This document shows, in pieces, positions 1 through 7,258 of a stretch of DNA of 64,000 nucleotides (positions are counted from its first letter, which is position 1; every line of letters starts with the position of its first letter). Where the stretch lies: contig NZ_CP077683.1 of assembly GCF_019063845.1 (NCBI RefSeq), positions 2,418,001 to 2,482,000 of the forward strand, read 5' to 3'. The position numbers were made by a program, and so were the translations under genes. The DNA comes from Geomonas subterranea. Its GTDB lineage: Bacteria > Desulfobacterota > Desulfuromonadia > Geobacterales > Geobacteraceae. The notes under the pieces were generated by a model. That model saw nothing but the letters and a program-made list of their open reading frames with translations, had not been told where the DNA came from and did not search any database.

Positions 1-14
1 GCAAAGGAGGGGCG

Positions 15-287
15 ATGTACAAGGAAAAAAGAAACTTCGCCAGACTGGCCTTACATGCGAAAGCGAACATTCACCAGGGGGATCGCACCATCGAGGGAGA
101 GGTCGAAAACCTCAGTATGAAGGGGGTGTTCGTTACGGTGGCACGGAAGCTCGAACTTAACGATATGGTAGCCGTGACCATTTACCACACGCTGACCCCG
201 CAAGTGCTCTGCGACTTGAAGGCGAAGGTGGTAAGGATCACCGACCAGGGGATGGGACTTCAATTTGAAAGGACCCTTCTCGACTGA
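15..287 (+). CDS. PilZ domain protein
   Basis: A 90-residue single-domain protein. An RNFARL segment near residue 6 and ENLSMKGVFV near residue 31 fit the RxxxR and [DN]xSxxG pattern of PilZ, the c-di-GMP-binding domain. The first motif has spacing that is not ideal, so nucleotide binding is likely but not certain. It would act in the cytoplasm as a stand-alone second-messenger adaptor. The ATG follows a strong AAAGGAGG ribosome site about 6 bases upstream. It is convergent with hypE, and an inverted repeat overlaps its stop codon. Confidence 0.8.
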   Translation: MYKEKRNFARLALHAKANIHQGDRTIEGEVENLSMKGVFVTVARKLELNDMVAVTIYHTLTPQVLCDLKAKVVRITDQGMGLQFERTLLD

Positions 288-296
288 GAAGGGTCC
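271..296 (+). terminator. hairpin overlapping the PilZ stop codon
   Basis: Eleven-base arms GGACCCTTCTC and GAGAAGGGTCC with a four-base loop; the stop codon sits at the loop/right-arm junction. No long U-tract follows, so it may be a weak terminator or an RNA 3' end stabiliser between this gene and convergent hypE. Confidence 0.5.
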
Positions 297-344
297 CAAA
301 TATTCCTGCCACAAAGGGGGAGTTGGTCGAGGCCGTCCAAGACC

Positions 345-1355
345 TCAACAGATGCGGGGAAGCTGCTCACCCGCCAGCATCTCCACTCCCCTCACGCCTC
401 CAACCATGGTTTCCATCTGAACCTTGCCGGCGGAGGTCCCGGTGACCTCGCCGATGATGGCGGCGTCCTTTCCCAGCGGGTGCCGGTGCATCACCGCCAG
501 GGCCTCCTCGGCCCGGTCCGGCGCCACGAATGCCAGCAATTTCCCCTCGTTTGCCACGTAGAGCGGGTCGAGCCCGAGGATGGAGCATACCCCCTTGACC
601 CCCGGGTTGATGGGGAGGCTCTTTTCATCCAGGGTGATGGTCACGCCGGACTGCAAGGCTATCTCCTTCAAGGTCGTTGCCACGCCGCCTCGGGTGGGGT
701 CGCGCAGCACGTGCAGCGCGCTGCCCAGCGGCAAGAGGGTTGCCACCATCCCGTTCAGCGCGGCCGAATCCGTCTGGATGCCGCTGTCTATCTCCAGCCC
801 CTCACGGGCCGAGAGAACCGCGATGCCGTGGTCGCCGATACAGCCGTTGACGATGATCTTGTCGCCCACGCATGCCGAGGCGCCGTCGATCTGCAGGTTG
901 TGCTCTACGGCCCCGATCCCCGAGGTGTTGATGAAGATGCGGTCCCCCTTCCCTTTCGGTACCACCTTGGTGTCGCCGGTGACGATGGCGACCCCGGCGG
1001 CGTCCGCCGCTTCGCGCATCGAGGCGAGGATCCTGGAAAGTTCGGCCTTGGAAAAACCCTCCTCCAGGATGAAGCCGACCGAGAGGCACAAGGGGCGCGC
1101 CCCCATCATGGCAAGGTCGTTGACGGTGCCGTTGATGGCGAGGTCGCCGATGTTGCCGCCGGGGAAGAAGACCGGGTCGACCACGTAGGAGTCGGTGCTG
1201 AAGGCAAGCTTGATGCCGCCGATGTTGAGGAGGGCGGCGTCGTTTTGCCCGGCCACCGGCACGCTGGAGAGCTGCGGGATGATCAGCTCATCGAGGAGCT
1301 GGTGCGAAAGCCTCCCGCCGCTGCCGTGGCCCAGGAGGATGAGGTCGTTATTCAA
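345..1355 (-). CDS. hypE: HypE, hydrogenase maturation dehydratase (carbamoyl dehydratase)
   Basis: HypE receives a carbamoyl group from HypF on its C-terminal cysteine and dehydrates it to a thiocyanate, the source of the CN ligands of the [NiFe] active site. The protein ends in PRIC, the required C-terminal Cys tail. It has the N-terminal GHGSGG motif and the DPTRGG segment of the AIR-synthase/PurM-like fold. The frame stays open further upstream, but the conserved N-terminus (NNDLILLGHGSGG) begins at a TTG codon with AAAGGAG about 7 bases before it, so I chose this TTG; the protein is then 336 residues, normal for HypE. It is the last gene of the hyb-hyp transcription unit, 43 bases after hypD. 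Confidence 0.95.
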   Translation of the reverse strand: MNNDLILLGHGSGGRLSHQLLDELIIPQLSSVPVAGQNDAALLNIGGIKLAFSTDSYVVDPVFFPGGNIGDLAINGTVNDLAMMGARPLCLSVGFILEEGFSKAELSRILASMREAADAAGVAIVTGDTKVVPKGKGDRIFINTSGIGAVEHNLQIDGASACVGDKIIVNGCIGDHGIAVLSAREGLEIDSGIQTDSAALNGMVATLLPLGSALHVLRDPTRGGVATTLKEIALQSGVTITLDEKSLPINPGVKGVCSILGLDPLYVANEGKLLAFVAPDRAEEALAVMHRHPLGKDAAIIGEVTGTSAGKVQMETMVGGVRGVEMLAGEQLPRIC

Positions 1356-1398
1356 GGGGTTCTCCTTTCTTTGTCTGACAGGTCTGACTTGAAATTTT

Positions 1399-2490
1399 CT
1401 AGCGCCCGTACTTGAAGGCGGCCGCGCAGGTCCCCTCGGAGGAGACCATGCAGGCGCCAACCGGGGACTCGGGGGTGCACTTGCCGCCGAAGAGGGGGCA
1501 GTCGAAGGGGGAAACCTTCCCCTTCAGTATCTCGCCGCACAGGCACCCCTTGTGCTCCTTGAGCTCCTCCACCTGCACCGGGATGGCCAGCTCCGCGTCG
1601 AAGCCGGCATACTTGTCGGCGATCCTCAGGCCGCTGCCGGGGAGCACGCCGATGCCGCGCCACGGGGCGTCAAAGGGGGTGAAGACGTCGGCCAGCATCG
1701 CCTGCGCCTTGGCGTTTCCTTCCCAGCGCACCACGCGCGAGTACTGGATCTCCACCTTGCTCTCGCCTGCCAGCGCCTGGCGCACCAGCAGTTCCACGCC
1801 CTGCAGCACGTCGGTCGGCTCGAAACCGGTCACCACGCAGGGGACCTTGTACTCCTCGCACAGGAAACGGTAGGCGTCGGCACCGATGATGGCGCTGACG
1901 TGAGCCGGGCAGATGTAGCCGTCAACCTGCAAATCAGGATCGGCGGAGAGGATGGCCATCGGCTGCGGCATGGTCTTGTGCGAGGCGAGCACGAAGTAGT
2001 TGCTCACCCCCTGCGCCTTGGCCGCCAGGATGCTACCGGCGACGGTCGGGGCAGTGGTCTCGAAGCCGACACCGAGGAACACCACGCGCTTGGCCGGGTT
2101 CTTGGCGGCGAGTTGCACGGCATCCAGAGGCGAGTACACCACGCGGATGTCAGCCCCCTTGGCCCGCTCTTCCATGAGAGACGAGCTGGAACCGGGCACG
2201 CGGAGCATGTCGCCGAAGCTGGTGATGATCACGTCGGGGAGACGGCACAGGGCGATGGCGCGGTCCAGGTAGCTGTTCGGGGTGACGCAGACCGGGCACC
2301 CCGGGCCGGAGATGAGTTTCACCTCCGGCGGGAGGAGGCTTCTCAGGCCGAACTGGTAGATCGCCATGGTGTGCGTGCCGCAGACTTCCATGAAGACCAG
2401 GGGCTTGCTCAAGCCCTTGGTCATCCCGGCGATGCGCCGTGCCAGCCCCTGCACCAATTCCTTGTCGCGAAAGCTGTCCGAGTAGTTCAT
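1399..2490 (-). CDS. hypD: HypD, [4Fe-4S] scaffold protein for Fe(CN)2CO assembly
   Basis: With HypC, HypD forms the scaffold on which the Fe(CN)2CO group is built before delivery to the hydrogenase large subunit. The 363-residue length is typical. Conserved elements are visible: CGTHTMAIYQFGLRSLLP near residue 37, GPGCPVCVTP near residue 64, and a C-terminal cysteine-rich part with CLCGEILKG and a CMVSSEGTCAAA tail, which carries cluster ligands. The start codon overlaps the hypC stop as ATGA, which suggests translational coupling of the two partner proteins. Confidence 0.96.
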   Translation of the reverse strand: MNYSDSFRDKELVQGLARRIAGMTKGLSKPLVFMEVCGTHTMAIYQFGLRSLLPPEVKLISGPGCPVCVTPNSYLDRAIALCRLPDVIITSFGDMLRVPGSSSSLMEERAKGADIRVVYSPLDAVQLAAKNPAKRVVFLGVGFETTAPTVAGSILAAKAQGVSNYFVLASHKTMPQPMAILSADPDLQVDGYICPAHVSAIIGADAYRFLCEEYKVPCVVTGFEPTDVLQGVELLVRQALAGESKVEIQYSRVVRWEGNAKAQAMLADVFTPFDAPWRGIGVLPGSGLRIADKYAGFDAELAIPVQVEELKEHKGCLCGEILKGKVSPFDCPLFGGKCTPESPVGACMVSSEGTCAAAFKYGR

Positions 2491-2717
2491 CCCATCAACT
2501 CCGGCGAGTAAACTTCACGCATCAGTTCCAGCGTGGCTTTGGCATCTTCCTCGTCCAGCTTGGAGATAGCGAAGCCGGCGTGAACGATGACGAAATCGCC
2601 GACCTTAATCTCCTGGTCCAGCATCATGAGGCTTGCCTCGCGCTTCACGCCGTCGATCTCGGTCATGGCGAAATCGCCGTCAATGCTGATCACCTGCATC
2701 GGTACACCTACGCACAT
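2487..2717 (-). CDS. hypC: HypC/HupF-family hydrogenase maturation chaperone
   Basis: A small chaperone (76 residues) that carries the Fe(CN)2CO unit with HypD and docks on the hydrogenase large-subunit precursor. The start was set at the ATG that gives MCVGVPMQV, because Cys2 of mature HypC is the essential metal ligand; AGGAG lies 8 bases upstream of it. A longer reading would bury this cysteine. The family signature near the C-terminus (VGDFVIVHAGFAISKLDEE) is present. It overlaps hypD by four bases. Confidence 0.95.
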   Translation of the reverse strand: MCVGVPMQVISIDGDFAMTEIDGVKREASLMMLDQEIKVGDFVIVHAGFAISKLDEEDAKATLELMREVYSPELMG

Positions 2718-2801
2718 CTTCAGACTCCTTTTTTGCAAATGGCTGAACCGGCAAAATATCGTTGTAGATCCCCCCTCCCGTCAAGGGAGGGGAGCGTGTG
2801 T

Positions 2802-2909
2802 CTGTAGGGGCGAATAATTATTCGCCCCCCTTGGTGGCACCTGGACCTCTGTCGGCATCTACGGAGGTCAGGCACGGGCGGCTGGGCAAATGATTATTTG
2901 CCCCTACAG
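2802..2909. repeat. MITE-like inverted-repeat element between hypF and hypC
   Basis: A 108-base unit bounded by perfect 10-base terminal inverted repeats, CTGTAGGGGC and GCCCCTACAG. Each end is itself palindromic: the left end pairs GGGGCGAATAA with TTATTCGCCCC, the right end pairs GGGCAAAT with ATTTGCCC. There is no coding capacity. It fills most of the 203-base gap between hypF and hypC, and could fold in RNA as two stem-loops inside the operon transcript. Confidence 0.65.
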
Positions 2910-2920
2910 CCCCTATCGTT

Positions 2921-5191
2921 TTATTCCCGAAAAATCCTAGCGGCGATGACCGCCTGCCCAAGGGCCACCCCCCCGTCGTTCGGGGGCACCAGCCGGTGGC
3001 AATAAACATTGAAATCGCCGGCCGCAAGCTGCCCGGCTACATCCTCTGTCAAGAGGCGGTTCTGGAACACCCCGCCCGACAGGACCACCCGCCCCAGCCC
3101 GCTTGCCGTTCTGATCCGCCCACAGACATCCACAATCCCGGCGGCAACGGTGCGATGGAAAGCGCGGGCGATGTCGGCGCGGCCTCTCCCCGCGGCAAGG
3201 TCGGCGCAGATGGCGGCGATGGCCGGCCCGAAGTCCAGCACACATCCCGCCTCCCCTGCCACCAGGTACGGGTACGGCTCGCTCGCGCTCCCCGTCTCCG
3301 CCAGCGCCTCCAGCTCGATGGCGGCCTGCCCTTCGTAGCTGATCCGGTGCCGCACCGAAAGGAGCGCCGATACAGCATCGAAAAGCCTGCCGCAACTCGA
3401 GGTGAGCGGGGCGTTGATTCCCTTCTCCAGCATCTTCAAAAAGAGCGGCCGGTCGGAGACCTGCACCTGTTCGCAGACGGCCAGCGGCTGACTGAACAGC
3501 TCAGCGCCATGCACCTGGTACAGCGCCGAAAGCGCCATGCGGTACGGCTCCTTCACCGCCGCATCGCCGCCAGGCATACGCAGTTGAGCGAAGTGGCCGC
3601 GCCGTTCAAAGCCTTGGTAGCCGCCCACCAGGAACTCACCTCCCCAGATAGTGCCGTCGCTGCCGTAGCCGGTCCCGTCAAGGATCACCCCGATAGCCTC
3701 TCCGTCCAGGCCGTTCTCGGCCATGCAGGAAGCCATGTGGGCGTGGTGGTGCTGCACCGCGACGCAGGGGAGCCCCAGGCCCTGGCCGTACACCGTGGAG
3801 AGGTAATCCGGGTGCAGGTCGTGGGCGATCACTTCCGGGGTGATTTCCAGAAGGCGCTGCAGGTGCCCCGCACTATCCTCCAGCGAGGTCATGGTCGCAG
3901 CGTTCTTCAGATCACCGATGTGCTGGCTCAGGAATCCTTGTGCGCCGCGGGTAAGGCAGAGGGTGGCCTTCAGCTCCGCCCCGAGCGCCAGCACGCTGGT
4001 CTGCTCGCCCGGAAGTGCCAGCGCACGCGGCACGTAGCCGCGCGAGCGACGCAAAAAGAGCGGCTCGCCCCGGTACAGGCGGATCACCGAATCGTCGGTC
4101 CGGGTGTGGATCTCGCGGTCGTTGGTCATGAACAGGTCAGCGATCCCCGAGAGCATCGCAAGCGCCTCATCATCACGATAGGCGATCGGCTCATCGGAGA
4201 GGTTGCCGCTCGTCATCACCAGCGGGCCGCCGAAGCCGCGCGCCAGCAGGTGTTGCAGCGGGTTCCCCGGGAGCATGAAGCCGAACCAGCAGTTGCCCGG
4301 GGCGACCAGCTCCGCTACCGGTGTCTGCGGCAGCTTCCTCATCAACACGATGGGACGTTCCACGCCGGACAGAAGCCTTGCCTCCAGTTCGGAGCAGTGG
4401 ACGAAGCGGCGCACGGAGTCGAGGTCGGCGGCCAGCATGGCGAAGGGTTTCTCGTCGCGCTTCTTGCGCCGGCGCAAGAGCCCCACCGCCGCCTCGCTGC
4501 AGGCATCGACGGCGAGATGGTACCCCCCCACCCCCTTCACCGCGACGACACGTCCCTCGCAAAGCGCGGCGAGCGCCTGTCCCAGGGGATCCCCGGCGAC
4601 AGCGGCGCCATCACGGTCCACAAGGTTCAGGCGCGGCCCGCAGACGGGGCAGGCATTAGGCTGGGCATGGAAGCGGCGGTCCAGGGGATCGTGATACTCG
4701 GCCAGGCAGTCGTCGCACATGGCGAAGCCGGCCATGGTGGTGGCGGGGCGGTCGTAGGGGATACCGGTGATGATCGAGTAGCGCGGGCCGCAGTTGGTGC
4801 AGTTGATGAACGGGTAGAGGTAACGGCGGTTACCGGGGTCGAAGAGTTCGGCAAGACAGTCGTCGCAAACGTCACAGTCGGGGGCTATCTCGCCCCCCTT
4901 CCCCGCCTTGGCGCTGTCCAGGATGACGAAGCCCTCGCCACCGGCCGGCGCGATCTTCTCGAACTTGAGGGACCCGATCACTGCCAGCGGGGGCGCCTCC
5001 TCACGCAAAGCGTGGCTGAAGAGAAGCAGGTCATCCCCCTCTCCCTCGGCCTCGATCTGCACGCCTTTCCCGGTGTTGCGCACCCAGCCGGAAAGCCCGA
5101 AACGCAGGGCGAGACGGTACACGAAGGGGCGGAAACCCACCCCCTGCACGATACCGTCGATCTCCAGGCTGGCGCGCTCGCGTGAGGTCAT
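2921..5191 (-). CDS. hypF: HypF, carbamoyltransferase
   Basis: HypF makes carbamoyl-adenylate from carbamoyl phosphate and ATP and transfers the carbamoyl group to HypE, the first step of CN ligand synthesis. The 756 residues show the usual order: an acylphosphatase-like domain (IVQGVGFRPFVYRLA near residue 14), two zinc-finger pairs of CxxC type between about residues 105 and 185, a YrdC-like nucleotide-binding domain in the middle, and a C-terminal Kae1/TobZ-like domain with the VQHHHAHMASCMAENG metal-binding motif. It lies 21 bases after hypB; the MITE-like element separates it from hypC. Confidence 0.96.
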   Translation of the reverse strand: MTSRERASLEIDGIVQGVGFRPFVYRLALRFGLSGWVRNTGKGVQIEAEGEGDDLLLFSHALREEAPPLAVIGSLKFEKIAPAGGEGFVILDSAKAGKGGEIAPDCDVCDDCLAELFDPGNRRYLYPFINCTNCGPRYSIITGIPYDRPATTMAGFAMCDDCLAEYHDPLDRRFHAQPNACPVCGPRLNLVDRDGAAVAGDPLGQALAALCEGRVVAVKGVGGYHLAVDACSEAAVGLLRRRKKRDEKPFAMLAADLDSVRRFVHCSELEARLLSGVERPIVLMRKLPQTPVAELVAPGNCWFGFMLPGNPLQHLLARGFGGPLVMTSGNLSDEPIAYRDDEALAMLSGIADLFMTNDREIHTRTDDSVIRLYRGEPLFLRRSRGYVPRALALPGEQTSVLALGAELKATLCLTRGAQGFLSQHIGDLKNAATMTSLEDSAGHLQRLLEITPEVIAHDLHPDYLSTVYGQGLGLPCVAVQHHHAHMASCMAENGLDGEAIGVILDGTGYGSDGTIWGGEFLVGGYQGFERRGHFAQLRMPGGDAAVKEPYRMALSALYQVHGAELFSQPLAVCEQVQVSDRPLFLKMLEKGINAPLTSSCGRLFDAVSALLSVRHRISYEGQAAIELEALAETGSASEPYPYLVAGEAGCVLDFGPAIAAICADLAAGRGRADIARAFHRTVAAGIVDVCGRIRTASGLGRVVLSGGVFQNRLLTEDVAGQLAAGDFNVYCHRLVPPNDGGVALGQAVIAARIFRE

Positions 5192-5212
5192 CTCGTTACC
5201 GAAAGGTCCGGA

Positions 5213-6076
5213 CTAGGCCTTGGACCGCTCCATCCCTTTCTTGAGCCAGGCGTACCACTCGTCCATTCCCTGGCCGGTCTTGCTGGAGACCTCAAGAATA
5301 TGGATGCCCGGGGAGACCCGGCGCGCCATCTCCTTGCACTTCTCGACGTCGAAGTCGAGGTAAGGGAGCAGGTCGACCTTGTTGAGCAGCATGATGTCCG
5401 CAGCGTGAAACATCTGCGGGTACTTGAGCGGCTTGTCTTCCCCTTCGGTCACGCTCAGCACCACCACCTTGTGGTGCTCGCCCAGGTCGAAGGAGGCGGG
5501 GCACACGAGGTTGCCGACGTTCTCGATCAGGAGCAGGTCCAGGTTGTCCAGGTCGAAGCTCTCCGTGGCGTGCAGCACCATGTGCGCGTCGAGGTGGCAC
5601 CCCGCCCCGGTGTTCACCTGCTTCACCGGGACGCCGGTCGCGGCGATGCGCATGGCGTCGTTGTCGGTCTGCTGGTCCCCCTCGACCACCGCGCAGCGGC
5701 AGATGTCGGCCAGGTCCTTCAGCGTCCGCTCCAGGATGGTGGTCTTGCCCGAACCGGGAGAGGAAACGAGGTTCAGCACGAACAGCCCCTTCTCGCGGAA
5801 CAATGCACGGTTACCCGACGCCATCCTGTTGTTCTTGGCGAGTATGTCGGTCTCGATCAACACCTTCCTGGCAGGCTGCTCCTCGCCGGGATGCTCGTGG
5901 TGATGGTGGTGCTTATGCCCCTCGCCGTGGTGATGGCCATGGTCATGGTCATGCCCGTGATGGTGGTCGTGACCGTGGTGGTGCCCATGGTCGTGTCCGT
6001 GATGGTCGTGGTCGTGGTCGTGATCATGATCATGTTCGTGGTCGTGTTTCGGGCCGCAGCCGCAGTCTACGCACAT
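5213..6076 (-). CDS. hypB: HypB, nickel-binding GTPase with histidine-rich N-terminus
   Basis: HypB with HypA inserts nickel into the hydrogenase large-subunit precursor. The N-terminus MCVDCGCG carries the CxxCxC high-affinity nickel site. Residues 11-62 contain about 31 histidines, mostly in HD and HHG repeats, as in HypB proteins that also store nickel. The GTPase part has the P-loop SSPGSGKTT near residues 105-113, [10 protein letters not shown] and the NKVD motif ([10 protein letters not shown]). Length is 287 residues. A 17-base gap separates it from tatA upstream. Confidence 0.96.
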   Translation of the reverse strand: MCVDCGCGPKHDHEHDHDHDHDHDHHGHDHGHHHGHDHHHGHDHDHGHHHGEGHKHHHHHEHPGEEQPARKVLIETDILAKNNRMASGNRALFREKGLFVLNLVSSPGSGKTTILERTLKDLADICRCAVVEGDQQTDNDAMRIAATGVPVKQVNTGAGCHLDAHMVLHATESFDLDNLDLLLIENVGNLVCPASFDLGEHHKVVVLSVTEGEDKPLKYPQMFHAADIMLLNKVDLLPYLDFDVEKCKEMARRVSPGIHILEVSSKTGQGMDEWYAWLKKGMERSKA

Positions 6077-6093
6077 ATCGGTTCAACCTCCGG

Positions 6094-6267
6094 CTAATCT
6101 TGCTTCTTCTCGTTGATCTGGACCACGTCCTCGCCGTTCATGGCCTTCTTGAAGCCCCTGATGCTGCTCCCCAGCGCCTGGCCGAACTGCGGCAGTTTGC
6201 TGGGACCGGCCACCACCAAGAGGATGACGGCTACGATGCACAACTCGGGCAAACCAAATCCAAACAT
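6094..6267 (-). CDS. tatA: TatA/TatE-family twin-arginine translocase subunit
   Basis: A 57-residue gene. It starts MFGFGLPELCIVAVILLVV, a short N-terminal membrane helix, followed by the hinge GPSKLPQFGQALGSSIRGFKKA, the typical TatA amphipathic helix with the conserved F-G hinge and FK motif, then a short charged tail. AGGAG lies 6 bases before the ATG. It sits between hybD and hypB, inside the transcription unit of a hydrogenase whose small subunit and HybA-type subunit carry twin-arginine signals, which suggests a dedicated Tat pore component. Confidence 0.93.
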   Translation of the reverse strand: MFGFGLPELCIVAVILLVVAGPSKLPQFGQALGSSIRGFKKAMNGEDVVQINEKKQD

Positions 6268-6356
6268 GTCGTTCTCCTTTTCATCGCCTACCCGCTGACC
6301 GGATCAGGCGTTTGTCTTTCCTGATTAGCCATGATCTTCCGCAACATACATCCACA

Positions 6357-6467
6357 TCCCCTCTCCCCCTGGGAGAGGGTCAGGGTGAGGGCGTTGGCAC
6401 AGGGCAAATGGCCGCAGCCGGCAGAGCCCTCCCCCCCCTTCGGGCACCCTCTCCCGGAAGGAGAGGG
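6357..6467. repeat. pair of REP-like GC palindromes
   Basis: Two members of the dispersed family in opposite orientation: one at about 6357-6393 (CCCTCTCCCCCTGGGAGAGGG followed by a GTGAGGG tail), the other at about 6426-6467 (CCTTCGGGCACCCTCTCCCG with GGAGAGGG). They occupy much of the 219-base gap between hybD and tatA. Confidence 0.6.
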
Positions 6468-6486
6468 ACTAGGGGAAGATCATCCC

Positions 6487-6972
6487 TTAATCACTCTTTC
6501 TCTTCAGTTCCACGCCGACCTTGGCCAGCTCCTCGACGACCAGCGCCGCCACCTTCTCGAGCCCGGCCTGAAGCGGCGGGGTGAGCTGGTCGCCCGGGTC
6601 GAGCGACTTCGCCACGATACCGAAGAAGGTGAGGTCGGGTTTCGGTGCGTCGCGCATCTCGGAGATCAAGAGCATCTCCTGCAACCCGATCTGGTGCGGC
6701 GACATCTTGACCGGGATGTTTTTCAGCATGATGTCTTCGCGCTCGTAGCGGAAGATGTCCCCCGGCTCCCCCTTGGCCTGCACCACGTCCACCAGGATGA
6801 CCTTGTCGGCCTCCTCGAACTTGAAATGCACCATGATGCCGAGGGTCCCGCCGTCGTAGAGTTCGACGTTGTCCGGTATCTGGTAGTGCTGCTCTAAATG
6901 TCTGACGAAATGGACGCCGAACCCCTCGTCGGAGAGGATCAGGTTGCCGGCTCCATAGATAAGGACCTGCAT
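6487..6972 (-). CDS. hybD: HybD-type hydrogenase maturation endopeptidase (peptidase M52)
   Basis: This protease removes the C-terminal tail of the large subunit after nickel insertion. The N-terminal GAGNLILSDEGFG motif is intact. The three nickel-sensing residues known from E. coli HybD fall at exactly the same numbers here: Glu16, Asp62 and His93. Length (161 residues) is normal. Its substrate, the large subunit encoded just upstream, ends with a 15-residue tail after DPCIACAVH. Confidence 0.94.
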   Translation of the reverse strand: MQVLIYGAGNLILSDEGFGVHFVRHLEQHYQIPDNVELYDGGTLGIMVHFKFEEADKVILVDVVQAKGEPGDIFRYEREDIMLKNIPVKMSPHQIGLQEMLLISEMRDAPKPDLTFFGIVAKSLDPGDQLTPPLQAGLEKVAALVVEELAKVGVELKRKSD

Positions 6973-7009
6973 GTAACCTCCAGAAAAAAAGAAAGGCCGG
7001 GGGGAAAAC

Positions 7010-7253
7010 CAGGGGCTAGGGACTAGGGACTGGGGGCTAGCAAAACCAGGCTATAAATTAAACGAGTACCGGCGGCGGCACAAGCTTTTTTCGCTGCTGC
7101 ACGCCCCTATAGCCCTTCGGATTGCCGAATCTTTGCCGCCCCCAACCCAAACATCTCCAACCGCTGTTCTTCCAGTCCCGGCCCTGATTCGGAACAGGTC
7201 CAGGAGCTAGAGGCGGCTTTTGCCAGCCCCTAGTTCCCAGCCCCTAGTCCCTG
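7010..7253. repeat. MITE-like element with 36-base imperfect terminal inverted repeats
   Basis: The ends at 7010-7045 and 7218-7253 are inverted copies that match at 30 of 36 positions by my hand alignment. Each end is made of the motif GGGGCTAGGGACTAGGGAC and variants. The interior (about 170 bases) has no convincing reading frame. It fills the 286-base gap between hybL and hybD. Confidence 0.5.
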
Positions 7254-7258
7254 CCTTG

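Noticed and set aside
480-1415. Long plus-strand open frame opposite hypE
   Set aside because: It is the shadow of hypE on the other strand: composition is low-complexity, has no ribosome site and no family motif.
2996-5185. 729-codon open frame opposite hypF
   Set aside because: A high-GC antisense shadow of hypF; a His/Arg/Gln-rich translation without domains.
5300-6097. Plus-strand frame opposite hypB with a long Val/Met/Gly run
   Set aside because: It is the complement of the His-rich codons of hypB, not a membrane protein.
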